NCBI GenBank assembly: GCA_018896765.1
Contig: JAHILZ010000055.1
Location: 1 to 33,872 of the forward strand
Length of the DNA: 33,872 nt
Direction: 5' to 3'
Source of the DNA: Patescibacteria group bacterium
GTDB lineage: Bacteria; Patescibacteriota; Minisyncoccia; JAHIHE01
Position numbers and translations under genes: made by a program. This document shows positions 24,625 to 31,672 of this stretch, in pieces. The notes beneath the pieces are model-generated. The model did no database searches and was not told where the DNA came from. It saw only the letters and a list, made by a program, of their open reading frames with translations. The stretch's first letter is position 1, and the number at the start of each line of letters is the position of its first letter.

Positions 24625-26250
24625 ATGAATCTAATCAAAAAACTGTTTTTTAATCAAATTGACAGCCTTGCTTCGGCGGCGATTGTCCTCGGTTTTTTTT
24701 CTTTAGCCAGCAAGGTTTTGGGTTTGGCGCGCGACCTCATTTTGTACGGTACTTTTGGCGCGGGAGACGAACTGGATATGTATTACGCCGCTTTCAGGAT
24801 TCCCGATACGATATTCAATCTTTTGATAATCGGGGCTTTGTCGGCCAGCTTTGTGCCGATACTTTCCAAATATTTTTACAGGAAGGAGGATGCGCTCGCG
24901 TGGAAGACAATCAACGATGTATTGAATATTTTCTTGTTCAGCGTGATTTTAGGCAGTTTAATCTTGGCGGTATTCGCTCCCGTTCTTTTAAAATTTATTG
25001 TTCCGGGATGGAGCGGGGAAAAATTCGAAGTTACTTTGACGCTTACCAGAATTATGCTTTTAAGCCCGATATTTCTTACTGTCAGCAGTGTTGCAGGCGC
25101 GGCTTTGCAATCCAGCAAAAGATTTATAATGTTTGCTTTTGCGCCGGTGGTTTATAACGCGGGAATAATTATCGGAGCGGTTTTTTTTGTTAAATCGATG
25201 GGAATCTATGGCTTGGCATTGGGGGTGATTTTGGGATCAGCGCTGCATTTTTTAGCGCAGCTTCCGGTTTTATTTTCTCTCGGATACAAATATAAGATTT
25301 CTTTTGACTTGAAAAATCCGGATGTTCGGCGGATATTTAAAATAATGCTGCCCAGAACTTTGAGTTTGGGCGTTAATCAGATAAATTTTTTTATCATTAC
25401 TATTTTCGCTTCGCTTTTAGCCTCAGGGAGCTTATCTATTTTTTATCTTGCCAGCAATATTCATAATATATTTTTCGGTCTTATTGGAATATCTTTTTCC
25501 GTCGCGGCTTTTCCCGCACTTTCCGCTTATTTGGCCAATGGAGAAAAGGAAAAATTTACCGCTGTTTTTTCCCGTACGATGAGGGAAATTATTTTTTTTA
25601 TAATTCCCGCAACCGTGTTTCTAATTGTTTTTAGATCCGAGATTGTCCATTTTATCGGGGGAAGAGGAAATATTGACTACATAGCCACGAAAAGCAGCTT
25701 AGTTTTTTTAGCTTTGGGGCTTGCGGCGCAATCTCTTGTTTCGCAGATTGTGAGAACTTTTTGGGCGCTTGGCGACACGAAGACTCCGTTTTATGCCAGC
25801 TTATTCGGCTTGGCGGCTAATGTCGGGGCGGCGACATGGTTTGTTTTTTATTCCGGCTTCGGAGTGGTCGGTTTAGCAATTGCTTTTTCGCTGACGAATA
25901 TTGTTAATTTTTTTATGCTGTATTTTTTCTTGAGAAGAAAAATAAATTATTTGGACGAGGCGCGTGTTGTAAATTCGTTTGTGAGAATTTTTGCCGCAAG
26001 CTTGCTCGGCGGATCCGCGGTTTGGTTTTTGGCGAATTTGTTTCCGGGCGATTTTGACAAGATGGGCGGTTTGGCATTGGTAGCGCGCTTAACAGCCGGT
26101 TTTATTGCCACTGCTTTGGCTTTTTCATTTTTTGCTTGGATTTTTCATGTTCGCGAACTTTCGATGTTTGTCAAAGCTGTAAAAAGGCGGCTGGTTAATA
26201 TTTTCGCCACAAATGTAGCCGAGGCGGATGGCGGAAGCGGAAAGATATAA
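24625..26250 (+). CDS. murJ: MurJ/MviN lipid flippase
   Basis: A 541-aa multi-pass protein of the MOP superfamily with about 14 hydrophobic helices. The N-terminus LASAAIVLGFFSLASKVLGLARDLILYGTFGAGDELDMYYAAFRIPD matches the MurJ start (S-x-LG-x-RD, AFRIPN). MurJ moves lipid II across the membrane; in this setting a related flippase could instead move the lipid-linked polysaccharide unit. Family identity is clear but substrate is not, because MurJ homologues occur in glycan clusters. The ATG at 24625 lies 20 bp after the right end of the inverted-repeat element. Transcription appears to end in the AT-rich gap before the minus-strand region. Confidence 0.92.
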   Translation: MNLIKKLFFNQIDSLASAAIVLGFFSLASKVLGLARDLILYGTFGAGDELDMYYAAFRIPDTIFNLLIIGALSASFVPILSKYFYRKEDALAWKTINDVLNIFLFSVILGSLILAVFAPVLLKFIVPGWSGEKFEVTLTLTRIMLLSPIFLTVSSVAGAALQSSKRFIMFAFAPVVYNAGIIIGAVFFVKSMGIYGLALGVILGSALHFLAQLPVLFSLGYKYKISFDLKNPDVRRIFKIMLPRTLSLGVNQINFFIITIFASLLASGSLSIFYLASNIHNIFFGLIGISFSVAAFPALSAYLANGEKEKFTAVFSRTMREIIFFIIPATVFLIVFRSEIVHFIGGRGNIDYIATKSSLVFLALGLAAQSLVSQIVRTFWALGDTKTPFYASLFGLAANVGAATWFVFYSGFGVVGLAIAFSLTNIVNFFMLYFFLRRKINYLDEARVVNSFVRIFAASLLGGSAVWFLANLFPGDFDKMGGLALVARLTAGFIATALAFSFFAWIFHVRELSMFVKAVKRRLVNIFATNVAEADGGSGKI

Positions 26251-26307
26251 TTACAATATCATAATTTTTGATCGATTAATGATAAAAATATTTTAATTTT
26301 GGAATAC

Positions 26308-26744
26308 TTATTCGACGATAGTTCCTATCGTTTCATCGCCATTGAGCGCTTTAAAAATATTTTCTTTTTTTAACTCCGTTTATTATTTGAGACCTAACGC
26401 CATATTGAGCTCGCGGAGGCTTGTATCGGCATAGCGGGAATTTTATTTTCAATAAGTTTTTCGGTAACAATGAGATTCAATTGGTTTTGCAGTCTTTGGG
26501 TTTGGGCAAAATCAAGAAGCCGTTTTTTTGTTTTAATGCCATTATGAATATTTGTTTTGAGCGCGATTTGATGTCCGTAAGAGCCTGCTCCGTGGACAAT
26601 AACAAGCTGTACGCCGGAATTGTATCGATAGAATTTTCCTATTTGCTTTGCCGCATTTATCAAATTTTCTTCATTTACGGAAGGAATTTTTTCATCTTTC
26701 ATCGTGATCACAGATCCGTCTAATTTTAAAATGATTTTGTTCAT
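26308..26744 (-). pseudogene. Isopentenyl phosphate kinase-like pseudogene
   Basis: The first 110 or so codons encode an amino-acid-kinase N-terminus: KIILKLDGSVITMKDEKIPSV, then VQLVIVHGAGSYGHQIA, the typical IPK pattern (the usual G-G-S is D-G-S here). After MPIQASAS the frame runs into a stop at 26394. Further on, 26308-26376 on the same strand encodes ELKKENIFKALNGDETIGTIVE-stop, a typical kinase C-terminus (G-x-x-IGT). The middle, about 100 residues of a normal 250, is missing. This is an internally deleted relic of an enzyme of an isoprenoid route via isopentenyl phosphate. Confidence 0.75.
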
Positions 26745-26905
26745 AAATTATTTGTTGTTGAAGGTTTGCGTATAGCAGAAGTTTTAGCCCGCTTCCTCAT
26801 TTACTTTCCAAAAGAAGAAAAGGGCAAAATTTTGGGTAGATGTAATTTTTTTCGTGGTTAAACGCACCAAACCCTTGATTTCAGTATAGATAAAAAATTT
26901 ATTTC
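26745..26905. other. Non-coding gap at array edge
   Basis: No supported ORF or strong hairpin. It lies between the kinase relic and the first attC-like site. Confidence 0.4.
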
Positions 26906-26999
26906 GCACAACGTATCGCTATATCCGAAGTTCTGCGAAGCGAAGCAGAATTTACGCGTAGGCTTCCGTGAAACCGTAGCCGGATATAGCGTGTTAATT
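26906..26999 (-). mobile_element. attC-like recombination site A
   Basis: The outer boxes GCACAAC (26906-26912) and GTTAATT (26993-26999) are separated from the perfectly pairing inner boxes GCTATATCCG and CGGATATAGC by unpaired spacers of unequal length. This R-spacer-L / L-spacer-R architecture is that of integron attC sites. The inner part holds AAGTTCTGCGAAGCGAAGC, shared with sites B and C. It lies 12 bp after the stop of the Fic gene, the usual place for a cassette attC. Confidence 0.7.
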
Positions 27000-27010
27000 G
27001 TATTTATGTT

Positions 27011-28105
27011 TTAAATTTTTCTGTACCTAGAGCTTCTGCCAAGTCCGATTCTTTCTATCTTTTTAAGTTTAAGCAATATTCCCAAGGCCTGTTTGACGGT
27101 CGGCCTGGCTATATTGGTATTTTTAATAATATCGCCCGTGCTGGTTTCTTTAGTTTTTTCGATGCAGTGCCAAATTATAAGCTGTTTTTCCGAAAGGATT
27201 TTTTCAATATTTTCTTTGGACAAAAGTTCCACCGCCATTTGAGATTGCTTTAAAAAAATATCTAGAAAGAAATCCAGCCAAGCGGTAATGCTTTCTTCTT
27301 TTGAGTCAATAGTTTTTTGGCTTCTTCTAAGGGAAATATAATAGTCTGGTTTATTGTCCTCGACTAATTTTTCATGAGAAACATACGGCATATATTGATA
27401 ACCCGCATGCAGTAAAAGTAAATTTGTAAGTACGCGAGACAATCTTCCGTTGCCGTCAGAAAAAGGATGAATTTTTAACAATTCAACTAGAAAATTTCCA
27501 ATCACTAACAATGGATGATATTTATTTTCTGCTAATGTTTTTTGCGTCCATTCGGTTAAGTCTCTCATTTGGCCCGGGGTAAGATAGGCAAGCGAGGTGT
27601 CAAAAAGAATTCCGATTGATTGGCCGGCCTCATCTGCCATATGAACTTTATTTTCGCCCTTTTTGTATTCTCCTCTATGTTCTTGATTTTTTTCGGCGTA
27701 TTTCAAAAGCTTTTTATGAAAATGTTTAATAAGACTTTCATTAAATTTTAAATTTTTCCATGAATTAAAAACATTCTCAAGCAATTCGTAATAACCCTTT
27801 ACTTCTTGCTTGTCGCGATTGGTAAATTTTTGTATATTAATACCCCGCATCAATTTTTCAATATCTGCGTCAGATAAGCGAGAGCCTTCGATGAGTGTTG
27901 AAGCGCCAGTTGAAGTAATTAAAACCGACCGTTTTAATCTTCCTAGGACTTGCGGGCTAATGCGAGCGCCTGATATCCATCGCCCCTTTAATTCGTCAAT
28001 TTTAGCGATTTTAGAAACAATGTCTGATGGGATGTTTTCAATTCGTTTTGAAAAATTGTCCGAAAATGTTAGTTTTTCCGTTGTTTTTTTAGTGTTTTTT
28101 GCCAT
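27011..28105 (-). CDS. Fic family protein with C-terminal wHTH
   Basis: A 364-aa Fic protein. The catalytic motif HPFSDGNGRLSR is complete (213-224), and the inhibitory motif S-xxx-E-G is present (S69, E73, G74). The C-terminus (STGDIIKNTNIARPTVKQALGILLKLKKI) is a clear winged helix. It is the third Fic gene in the window and is not closely similar to the other two. It has its own promoter with an inverted-repeat operator and is followed 12 bp after the stop by attC-like site A, so it looks like an integron cassette gene with its own regulation, as cassette-borne toxin-antitoxin genes often are. Confidence 0.92.
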   Translation of the reverse strand: MAKNTKKTTEKLTFSDNFSKRIENIPSDIVSKIAKIDELKGRWISGARISPQVLGRLKRSVLITSTGASTLIEGSRLSDADIEKLMRGINIQKFTNRDKQEVKGYYELLENVFNSWKNLKFNESLIKHFHKKLLKYAEKNQEHRGEYKKGENKVHMADEAGQSIGILFDTSLAYLTPGQMRDLTEWTQKTLAENKYHPLLVIGNFLVELLKIHPFSDGNGRLSRVLTNLLLLHAGYQYMPYVSHEKLVEDNKPDYYISLRRSQKTIDSKEESITAWLDFFLDIFLKQSQMAVELLSKENIEKILSEKQLIIWHCIEKTKETSTGDIIKNTNIARPTVKQALGILLKLKKIERIGLGRSSRYRKI

Positions 28106-28111
28106 AAATTT

Positions 28112-28164
28112 AATTGGATATATTAGCTATGTCCAATTATAGCCAATTAGAAGTATTTAGTCAA
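28112..28164 (-). promoter_or_regulatory. Promoter and operator of cassette Fic gene
   Basis: On the minus strand TTGACT (28159-28164), exactly 17 bp, then TATAAT (28136-28141). Just downstream, AATTGGACAT and ATATCCAATT form an inverted repeat (28112-28138), and a third AATTGG lies within the spacer. The position suits repression, perhaps by the Fic protein's winged helix. Confidence 0.8.
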
Positions 28165-28174
28165 TTTATTGGGT

Positions 28175-28209
28175 GAGCGGCAAGGGGGAATTAAAGTTGG
28201 TGAATGGCC
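28175..28209. repeat. G-rich hairpin repeat, copy 1
   Basis: The sequence from GAGCGGCAAG to GGTGAATGGCC matches 30244-30279 at about 80%. The ends GGC/GCC can pair. A shorter relative (GAGGGGTTAGGGGTGAA) is the loop of the inverted repeat at 30175-30225. Confidence 0.6.
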
Positions 28210-28260
28210 TTTCGTTAAAACTTTTTTCGTTTATTTTTTATAGCAAGGGCTTTTCATTGT

Positions 28261-28284
28261 TGGAACCGCGTACACGCTGTTCCA
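28261..28284. repeat. Palindromic hairpin after methyltransferase fragment
   Basis: TGGAAC and GTTCCA pair, as do GCGT and ACGC inside them. It lies 3 bp past the stop of the minus-strand fragment. It could be a terminator without a T-run or a decayed recombination site. Confidence 0.5.
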
Positions 28285-28286
28285 TT

Positions 28287-28529
28287 TTATGATTTCTTCG
28301 CAAAAATCTCCATTCCTTTTTTGCCGACCCAGTATCTAAATTTAAGAATTTTAAAATTGCGTTGAACAAGTAAATTTTTAAACGATTTGGCGGTTAATCG
28401 TTTTTTTAATAATCCATCACTTCCGGAATCAAATGCCTCACAATCTATCTTTTTATCACTAACGACGGAGGTAAGGTATAAAACACCATCTTTTTTAAGC
28501 AATGTTTTAATTTTGCTTATTTTTTCCAT
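28287..28529 (-). pseudogene. C-terminal fragment of a SAM methyltransferase
   Basis: The 80 codons from the ATG at 28529 (the frame is open to 28562) read MEKISKIKTLLKKDGVLYLTSVV and end RNFKILKFRYWVGKKGMEIFAKKS. This is the usual end of a class I SAM-dependent methyltransferase: the beta-5 strand after a K(D/G)G turn, then the final beta-hairpin. The SAM-binding N-terminal part (G-x-G-x-G) is absent. It is most likely a truncated remnant, though a small independent protein cannot be excluded. Confidence 0.5.
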
Positions 28530-28601
28530 AATTTTTACACCTTTAATAAATATAAATATCATTACTATAAAAGTCTTTTTGTTATTCCTGAATTATAATC
28601 C

Positions 28602-28628
28602 GTTTTCGCAACGAAGTGAAGAAAACAC
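28602..28628. repeat. Mini hairpin, copy 1 (attC-like core)
   Basis: Stem GTTTTC / GAAAAC around GCAACGAAGTGAA, followed by CAC. It matches 33613-33639 at 23 of 27 positions, all differences being transitions. Both copies lie about 90-100 bp beyond an attC-like site, on the side of the following minus-strand gene. Flanking TTATAAT and ATATTAT could be decayed outer boxes. Confidence 0.6.
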
Positions 28629-28726
28629 AATATTATCCCCTTTTTTGTTTTAGAAAAAATTAAATTTATTTCCCTTCGAAAGTCTATTATTTCTTTTCCT
28701 CGTTAGAAAAATATTTTTTGAATTGC

Positions 28727-28823
28727 GTATAATATATCCGAATATTGGAAGTTGTCGAAGCGAAGCGAAGGCAATTTGCGAAAAGTCCTCAGCTCGGACT
28801 TTTCGCGATATTCGGTGTTAGAC
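28727..28823 (-). mobile_element. attC-like recombination site B
   Basis: Outer boxes GTATAAT (28727-28733) and GTTAGAC (28817-28823, a perfect GTTRRRY core). Inner boxes CCGAATATTG and CGATATTCGG pair apart from one mismatch. The interior has AAGTTGTCGAAGCGAAGCG, then a second hairpin (GAAAAGTCC / GGACTTTTC). It lies 29 bp after the stop of the kinase-like gene. Confidence 0.65.
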
Positions 28824-28851
28824 GAGGATTCGTTTTGGCTTCTTTATTATT

Positions 28852-29934
28852 TTATCTATTAAAAGCCAAAATGAAAGCGTAACATCTCCTTGAGTTTTGC
28901 TTAATTTTTGTTTTTTCCAGTTTATCCGCAAAATGATTAAACAAATCTCTGAACAATTCAGTTAAATGGGCAATAAAATTATTGCGGTCGGTATCATAAT
29001 GCTGATTTTGAATATCAACCAACAATGCGCCAACACAACGCTCAGCCATCATCATGTTAAACTTTCTTTCAAAATCGGTATCCTGCATAATGACTGAAAG
29101 CTTTTTATATTTTTCAAGCCAATTTTGCAGATACTCTTTAACATATTCGATGGTTACACTTTGATCCCGCAAGCTTTTTATGCCAGCCCAAAGATGAAAA
29201 GTAGTGTCGTAAAATTCAGGGCGGTAAGACCAAAACAAATTTGACATCAATACATATTCTTTATCTGACAATTTGAAAATATCATCATATGTGAAATGTC
29301 CGTGCATAAATTCCATTTTGATTGATGGCAAATGCCTTCCAGCCAGAGAAAAAAATTTTTCCACATTTTTTACATCAGCTTCAGCCAGGTGTCCTTTTGT
29401 TTGAGCGATTTTAGCCCAATGCGAAACTCGTTGAGCTGTAAAAACAAGGCTGCTCTGCTCATTGGGTTCTCTTTCGAAAAGCGGATTGCGCAAACATTTT
29501 GTTTTGTATTCCTGATAGAGATCGCAAAAATCCTTAATTTGCTCTTTATTGGCGAAGGGTGGTTGATATATTTGAGGCGCATCAATATATTCCAAAAGTA
29601 AAAAGCCATAGCCATTCTGTTCGTTCCATTTTGAGCCGTTATAAAGTTTTGGCAATCTGATTTTTGCGCTTTCGTTTTGGTTGTTAAATCTATCGATCAT
29701 GTCAATCTCATCAACATCTGGCTGAAATCCTTGGATTTTAAGAACGGCTGGCTTATTCTGCCAAACGCCTTTATAAATCAAACTGCCGACTTTATCTTTG
29801 TCATAAATCTGGCCGCGAAAAATTTCTTTCTCCGGCTGGAAATTTGTTTTGGTCGTTATTTCGTCGAGCACTCTTTTTTCATGATCTGCAAAATTGGCGC
29901 GCTCAAAATATTTTTCAGTAATTTTATTGCTCAT
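28852..29934 (-). CDS. Degenerate APH-fold kinase-like protein
   Basis: A 360-aa protein resembling aminoglycoside/choline phosphotransferases. The N-lobe has GVWQNKPAVLKIQ with a likely ATP-binding lysine, and GFLLLEYID suits the hinge. The catalytic loop expected as HGDxxxxN reads HGHFTYDDI, and the expected metal-binding IDWE is MSNLFWSYRP, so the usual catalytic aspartate and DFG-like aspartate are missing. It may be a pseudokinase or use other residues. It is the sole gene between attC-like sites B and C, so it looks like a single-gene cassette. The substrate is unknown; antibiotic resistance should not be assumed. Confidence 0.65.
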   Translation of the reverse strand: MSNKITEKYFERANFADHEKRVLDEITTKTNFQPEKEIFRGQIYDKDKVGSLIYKGVWQNKPAVLKIQGFQPDVDEIDMIDRFNNQNESAKIRLPKLYNGSKWNEQNGYGFLLLEYIDAPQIYQPPFANKEQIKDFCDLYQEYKTKCLRNPLFEREPNEQSSLVFTAQRVSHWAKIAQTKGHLAEADVKNVEKFFSLAGRHLPSIKMEFMHGHFTYDDIFKLSDKEYVLMSNLFWSYRPEFYDTTFHLWAGIKSLRDQSVTIEYVKEYLQNWLEKYKKLSVIMQDTDFERKFNMMMAERCVGALLVDIQNQHYDTDRNNFIAHLTELFRDLFNHFADKLEKTKIKQNSRRCYAFILAFNR

Positions 29935-29974
29935 ACTTTTATTGAGTTAAAAAACAAAAATTGAGTAAAATTTC

Positions 29975-30101
29975 GCCTAACGTTAGGCATATCCGAAGTT
30001 TTTCTGAAGCGTAGCGAAAGAAAAATTTGGGAGAGAAAACTTTGTTTTCCTTAATTTATTATAAAGTACAAAATTTTTGAATCGGATATGCCTTGTTATG
30101 T
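29975..30101 (-). mobile_element. attC-like recombination site C
   Basis: Outer boxes GCCTAAC (29975-29981, perfect RYYYAAC) and GTTATGT (30095-30101). The inner boxes GGCATATCCGA and TCGGATATGCC pair perfectly over 11 bp and are offset by spacers GTTA and TT. The interior contains GAAGCGTAGCG, as in the other sites. At 127 bp it is the longest of the four. Confidence 0.75.
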
Positions 30102-30120
30102 GATGTGCATGTTTTACTTT

Positions 30121-30142
30121 AATCCCGATAGCAATCGGGATT
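30121..30142. terminator. Hairpin near cassette boundary
   Basis: A perfect 9-bp stem, AATCCCGAT / ATCGGGATT, with a 4-nt loop. No good T-run follows on either strand, so terminator function is uncertain. Confidence 0.4.
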
Positions 30143-30174
30143 GCTCTAAAAAAGAATTTTAATTTTGTTTTTTT

Positions 30175-30225
30175 GTTTTGAAAAAATGAAAGAGGGGTTA
30201 GGGGTGAATTTCATTTTTTCAAAAC
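30175..30225. repeat. 17-bp perfect inverted repeat with G-rich loop
   Basis: GTTTTGAAAAAATGAAA (30175-30191) pairs with its exact complement at 30209-30225. The 17-nt loop is GAGGGGTTAGGGGTGAA. The arms share GAAAAAATGAAA with the element at 24454-24604, and the loop resembles the repeats at 28175 and 30244. Confidence 0.85.
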
Positions 30226-30243
30226 TCCTTATTCTGTTTGAGG

Positions 30244-30279
30244 GAGTGGCAAGAGGGGAATTAAAGGGGTGAATTGCCC
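30244..30279. repeat. G-rich hairpin repeat, copy 2
   Basis: Begins GAGTGGCAAGAGGGG and ends GGGGTGAATTGCC; GGCAA and TTGCC pair. It lies 15 bp past the stop of the SLATT gene on the minus strand. Copy 1 is at 28175. Confidence 0.6.
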
Positions 30280-30293
30280 CGACCGAAAACTCG

Positions 30294-30797
30294 TTATTTG
30301 TTTTTATCGATCTTATAATCCGCCTCTCCTTCTTCAATACCTTTTCTTGCTTTTTCAAATGCCCATTTTGGAATTTGATGAGATTCTAAATTCAGTTTAT
30401 TTCTTCTCTCGCTCAACTTTTTCAAATCTTCAACAGCTTTTTTATCATCAATTTCGTTTAATTCAATATCGTAAAAAATTCTCGTGTCATTTCGTAGTGC
30501 ATTATATCTATTGCCCGCATTCTGATGCACAGAGGCTCTTTCGTTTGGGTTAATAAAAGCTATTATGGCAGTTAAACCAGCCACAATTATTGAGAGACTG
30601 CCTGCAACAATATTGTGATAGTCAAATTGTGACAATGCTGAAGCTCCAGCGATTGCTGAGAGAATAGCAGCAATACCTCCAAGCCACAGGTTAGTATTTA
30701 CCCAGCATTGACCAGCATAAAAATGTCCTTTTGCAGAATATAAACTGTCTTCTTCAATTCTTTTTGCTTCGTTTATGATTTTTTCTTTGTTATCCAT
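30294..30797 (-). CDS. SLATT-domain two-TM effector (CBASS)
   Basis: A 167-aa protein of the SLATT (SMODS/SLOG-associating 2TM) type: two transmembrane helices (about 36-56 and 62-82) with a very short loop, then the family motif FINPNERASVHQNAGNRYNALRNDTRIFYDIEL and a charged C-terminal helix. SLATT proteins are predicted pore-forming effectors opened by cyclic nucleotides. The CD-NTase gene ends only 9 nt upstream, so this is a minimal two-gene CBASS with no Cap2/Cap3 or HORMA/TRIP13 helpers. It is the last gene of a four-gene operon. Cell death by membrane disruption is the family expectation. Confidence 0.88.
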   Translation of the reverse strand: MDNKEKIINEAKRIEEDSLYSAKGHFYAGQCWVNTNLWLGGIAAILSAIAGASALSQFDYHNIVAGSLSIIVAGLTAIIAFINPNERASVHQNAGNRYNALRNDTRIFYDIELNEIDDKKAVEDLKKLSERRNKLNLESHQIPKWAFEKARKGIEEGEADYKIDKNK

Positions 30798-30806
30798 AAT
30801 ATTAAA

Positions 30807-31670
30807 TTATCCAAATGCAGGGAAATAATCCCCAAATATTTTTCGCCATTCAATAACGGCATTTTCTATATTGTTATTTTTAGCATATTGCTCGGCTTTT
30901 ATAGCTCTACTATAAGCCGTTTCAAATCTGCTAATTGCTTCTTCTTGCGTTGAGATATTTCTTAATCCGCTTATTTCACCGCCGTAAAGGACAGGATCTT
31001 TAGCCTTATATTTTATTCGCTCTCTTCCTTTGTCAAAAAAATATCTTATCCCGCTTGGATAATCCGAAATGGTTACATTTTCAAAAATTTCCATTGCTAA
31101 TAGCTCTAATCTGAAAGAAACAAATGAAAAATTAATATTCCTGTTCCATCCTTTAATCATTTTTACAATGGGTACTAAATCTCCATTATGATTTTTATTT
31201 TTTTGGACCATTATATCAACATGAGTTTTGGGATTAGTGGCAATCCAAGTGTTTTGTACAGAATTAGGTATTAGATAGCCTCCTCCTTTACGATTAAATG
31301 CAGGTACTACATCAACCACAAAATCAGTAAAAGTTATAGTAACAGCTTGTCCATTTCTGCTGATTTTAGGGGTTTTTGTATACGTTTTTAATAATGCTCG
31401 TTTTACTTTATCCAATAAACTTGCTTGCCCATCTGATTCATAATATTTTGGATCAAGAACAATAAAAATATCAATGTCAGCTTCTGAAAGAGGCGCAATC
31501 ATAGTTGATCTTGTATAAGAACCTGTTAAAAACGAATCTAAAACATCCATATCACCAGCGACAACATCGCGGACATTTTCTTGTCGCGTTGAGACGGTAC
31601 TTTTTTGAAGATCTGTAATTTCAAGATTTTCTTTTAATTTTTGGAATGATGATGAAATTGTCGTTGCCAT
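30807..31670 (-). CDS. CD-NTase (SMODS) signalling nucleotidyltransferase
   Basis: A 287-aa cGAS/DncV-like nucleotidyltransferase. Active-site motif: TGSYTRSTMIAPLSEADIDI, with GS at 50-51 and D65-x-D67; the third acidic residue is D120 in FVVDVVPAF. It would sense infection and make a cyclic oligonucleotide that activates the SLATT effector 9 nt downstream. Its ATG is 2 nt after the stop of the DNA methyltransferase, so it is translated in the same operon as the EcoRV-like R-M genes. The clade and product cannot be assigned by eye. Confidence 0.9.
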   Translation of the reverse strand: MATTISSSFQKLKENLEITDLQKSTVSTRQENVRDVVAGDMDVLDSFLTGSYTRSTMIAPLSEADIDIFIVLDPKYYESDGQASLLDKVKRALLKTYTKTPKISRNGQAVTITFTDFVVDVVPAFNRKGGGYLIPNSVQNTWIATNPKTHVDIMVQKNKNHNGDLVPIVKMIKGWNRNINFSFVSFRLELLAMEIFENVTISDYPSGIRYFFDKGRERIKYKAKDPVLYGGEISGLRNISTQEEAISRFETAYSRAIKAEQYAKNNNIENAVIEWRKIFGDYFPAFG

Positions 31671-31672
31671 AC

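Noticed and set aside
28287..28562. Considered as a complete 91-aa protein from the upstream ATG
   Set aside because: Its first 11 residues are hydrophobic leader-like junk, and the rest matches only the end of a methyltransferase, so a fragment is more likely.
30146..30358. 70-codon minus-strand ORF overlapping the SLATT end
   Set aside because: Crosses two hairpin repeats and the end of SLATT in another frame; no supporting signal.
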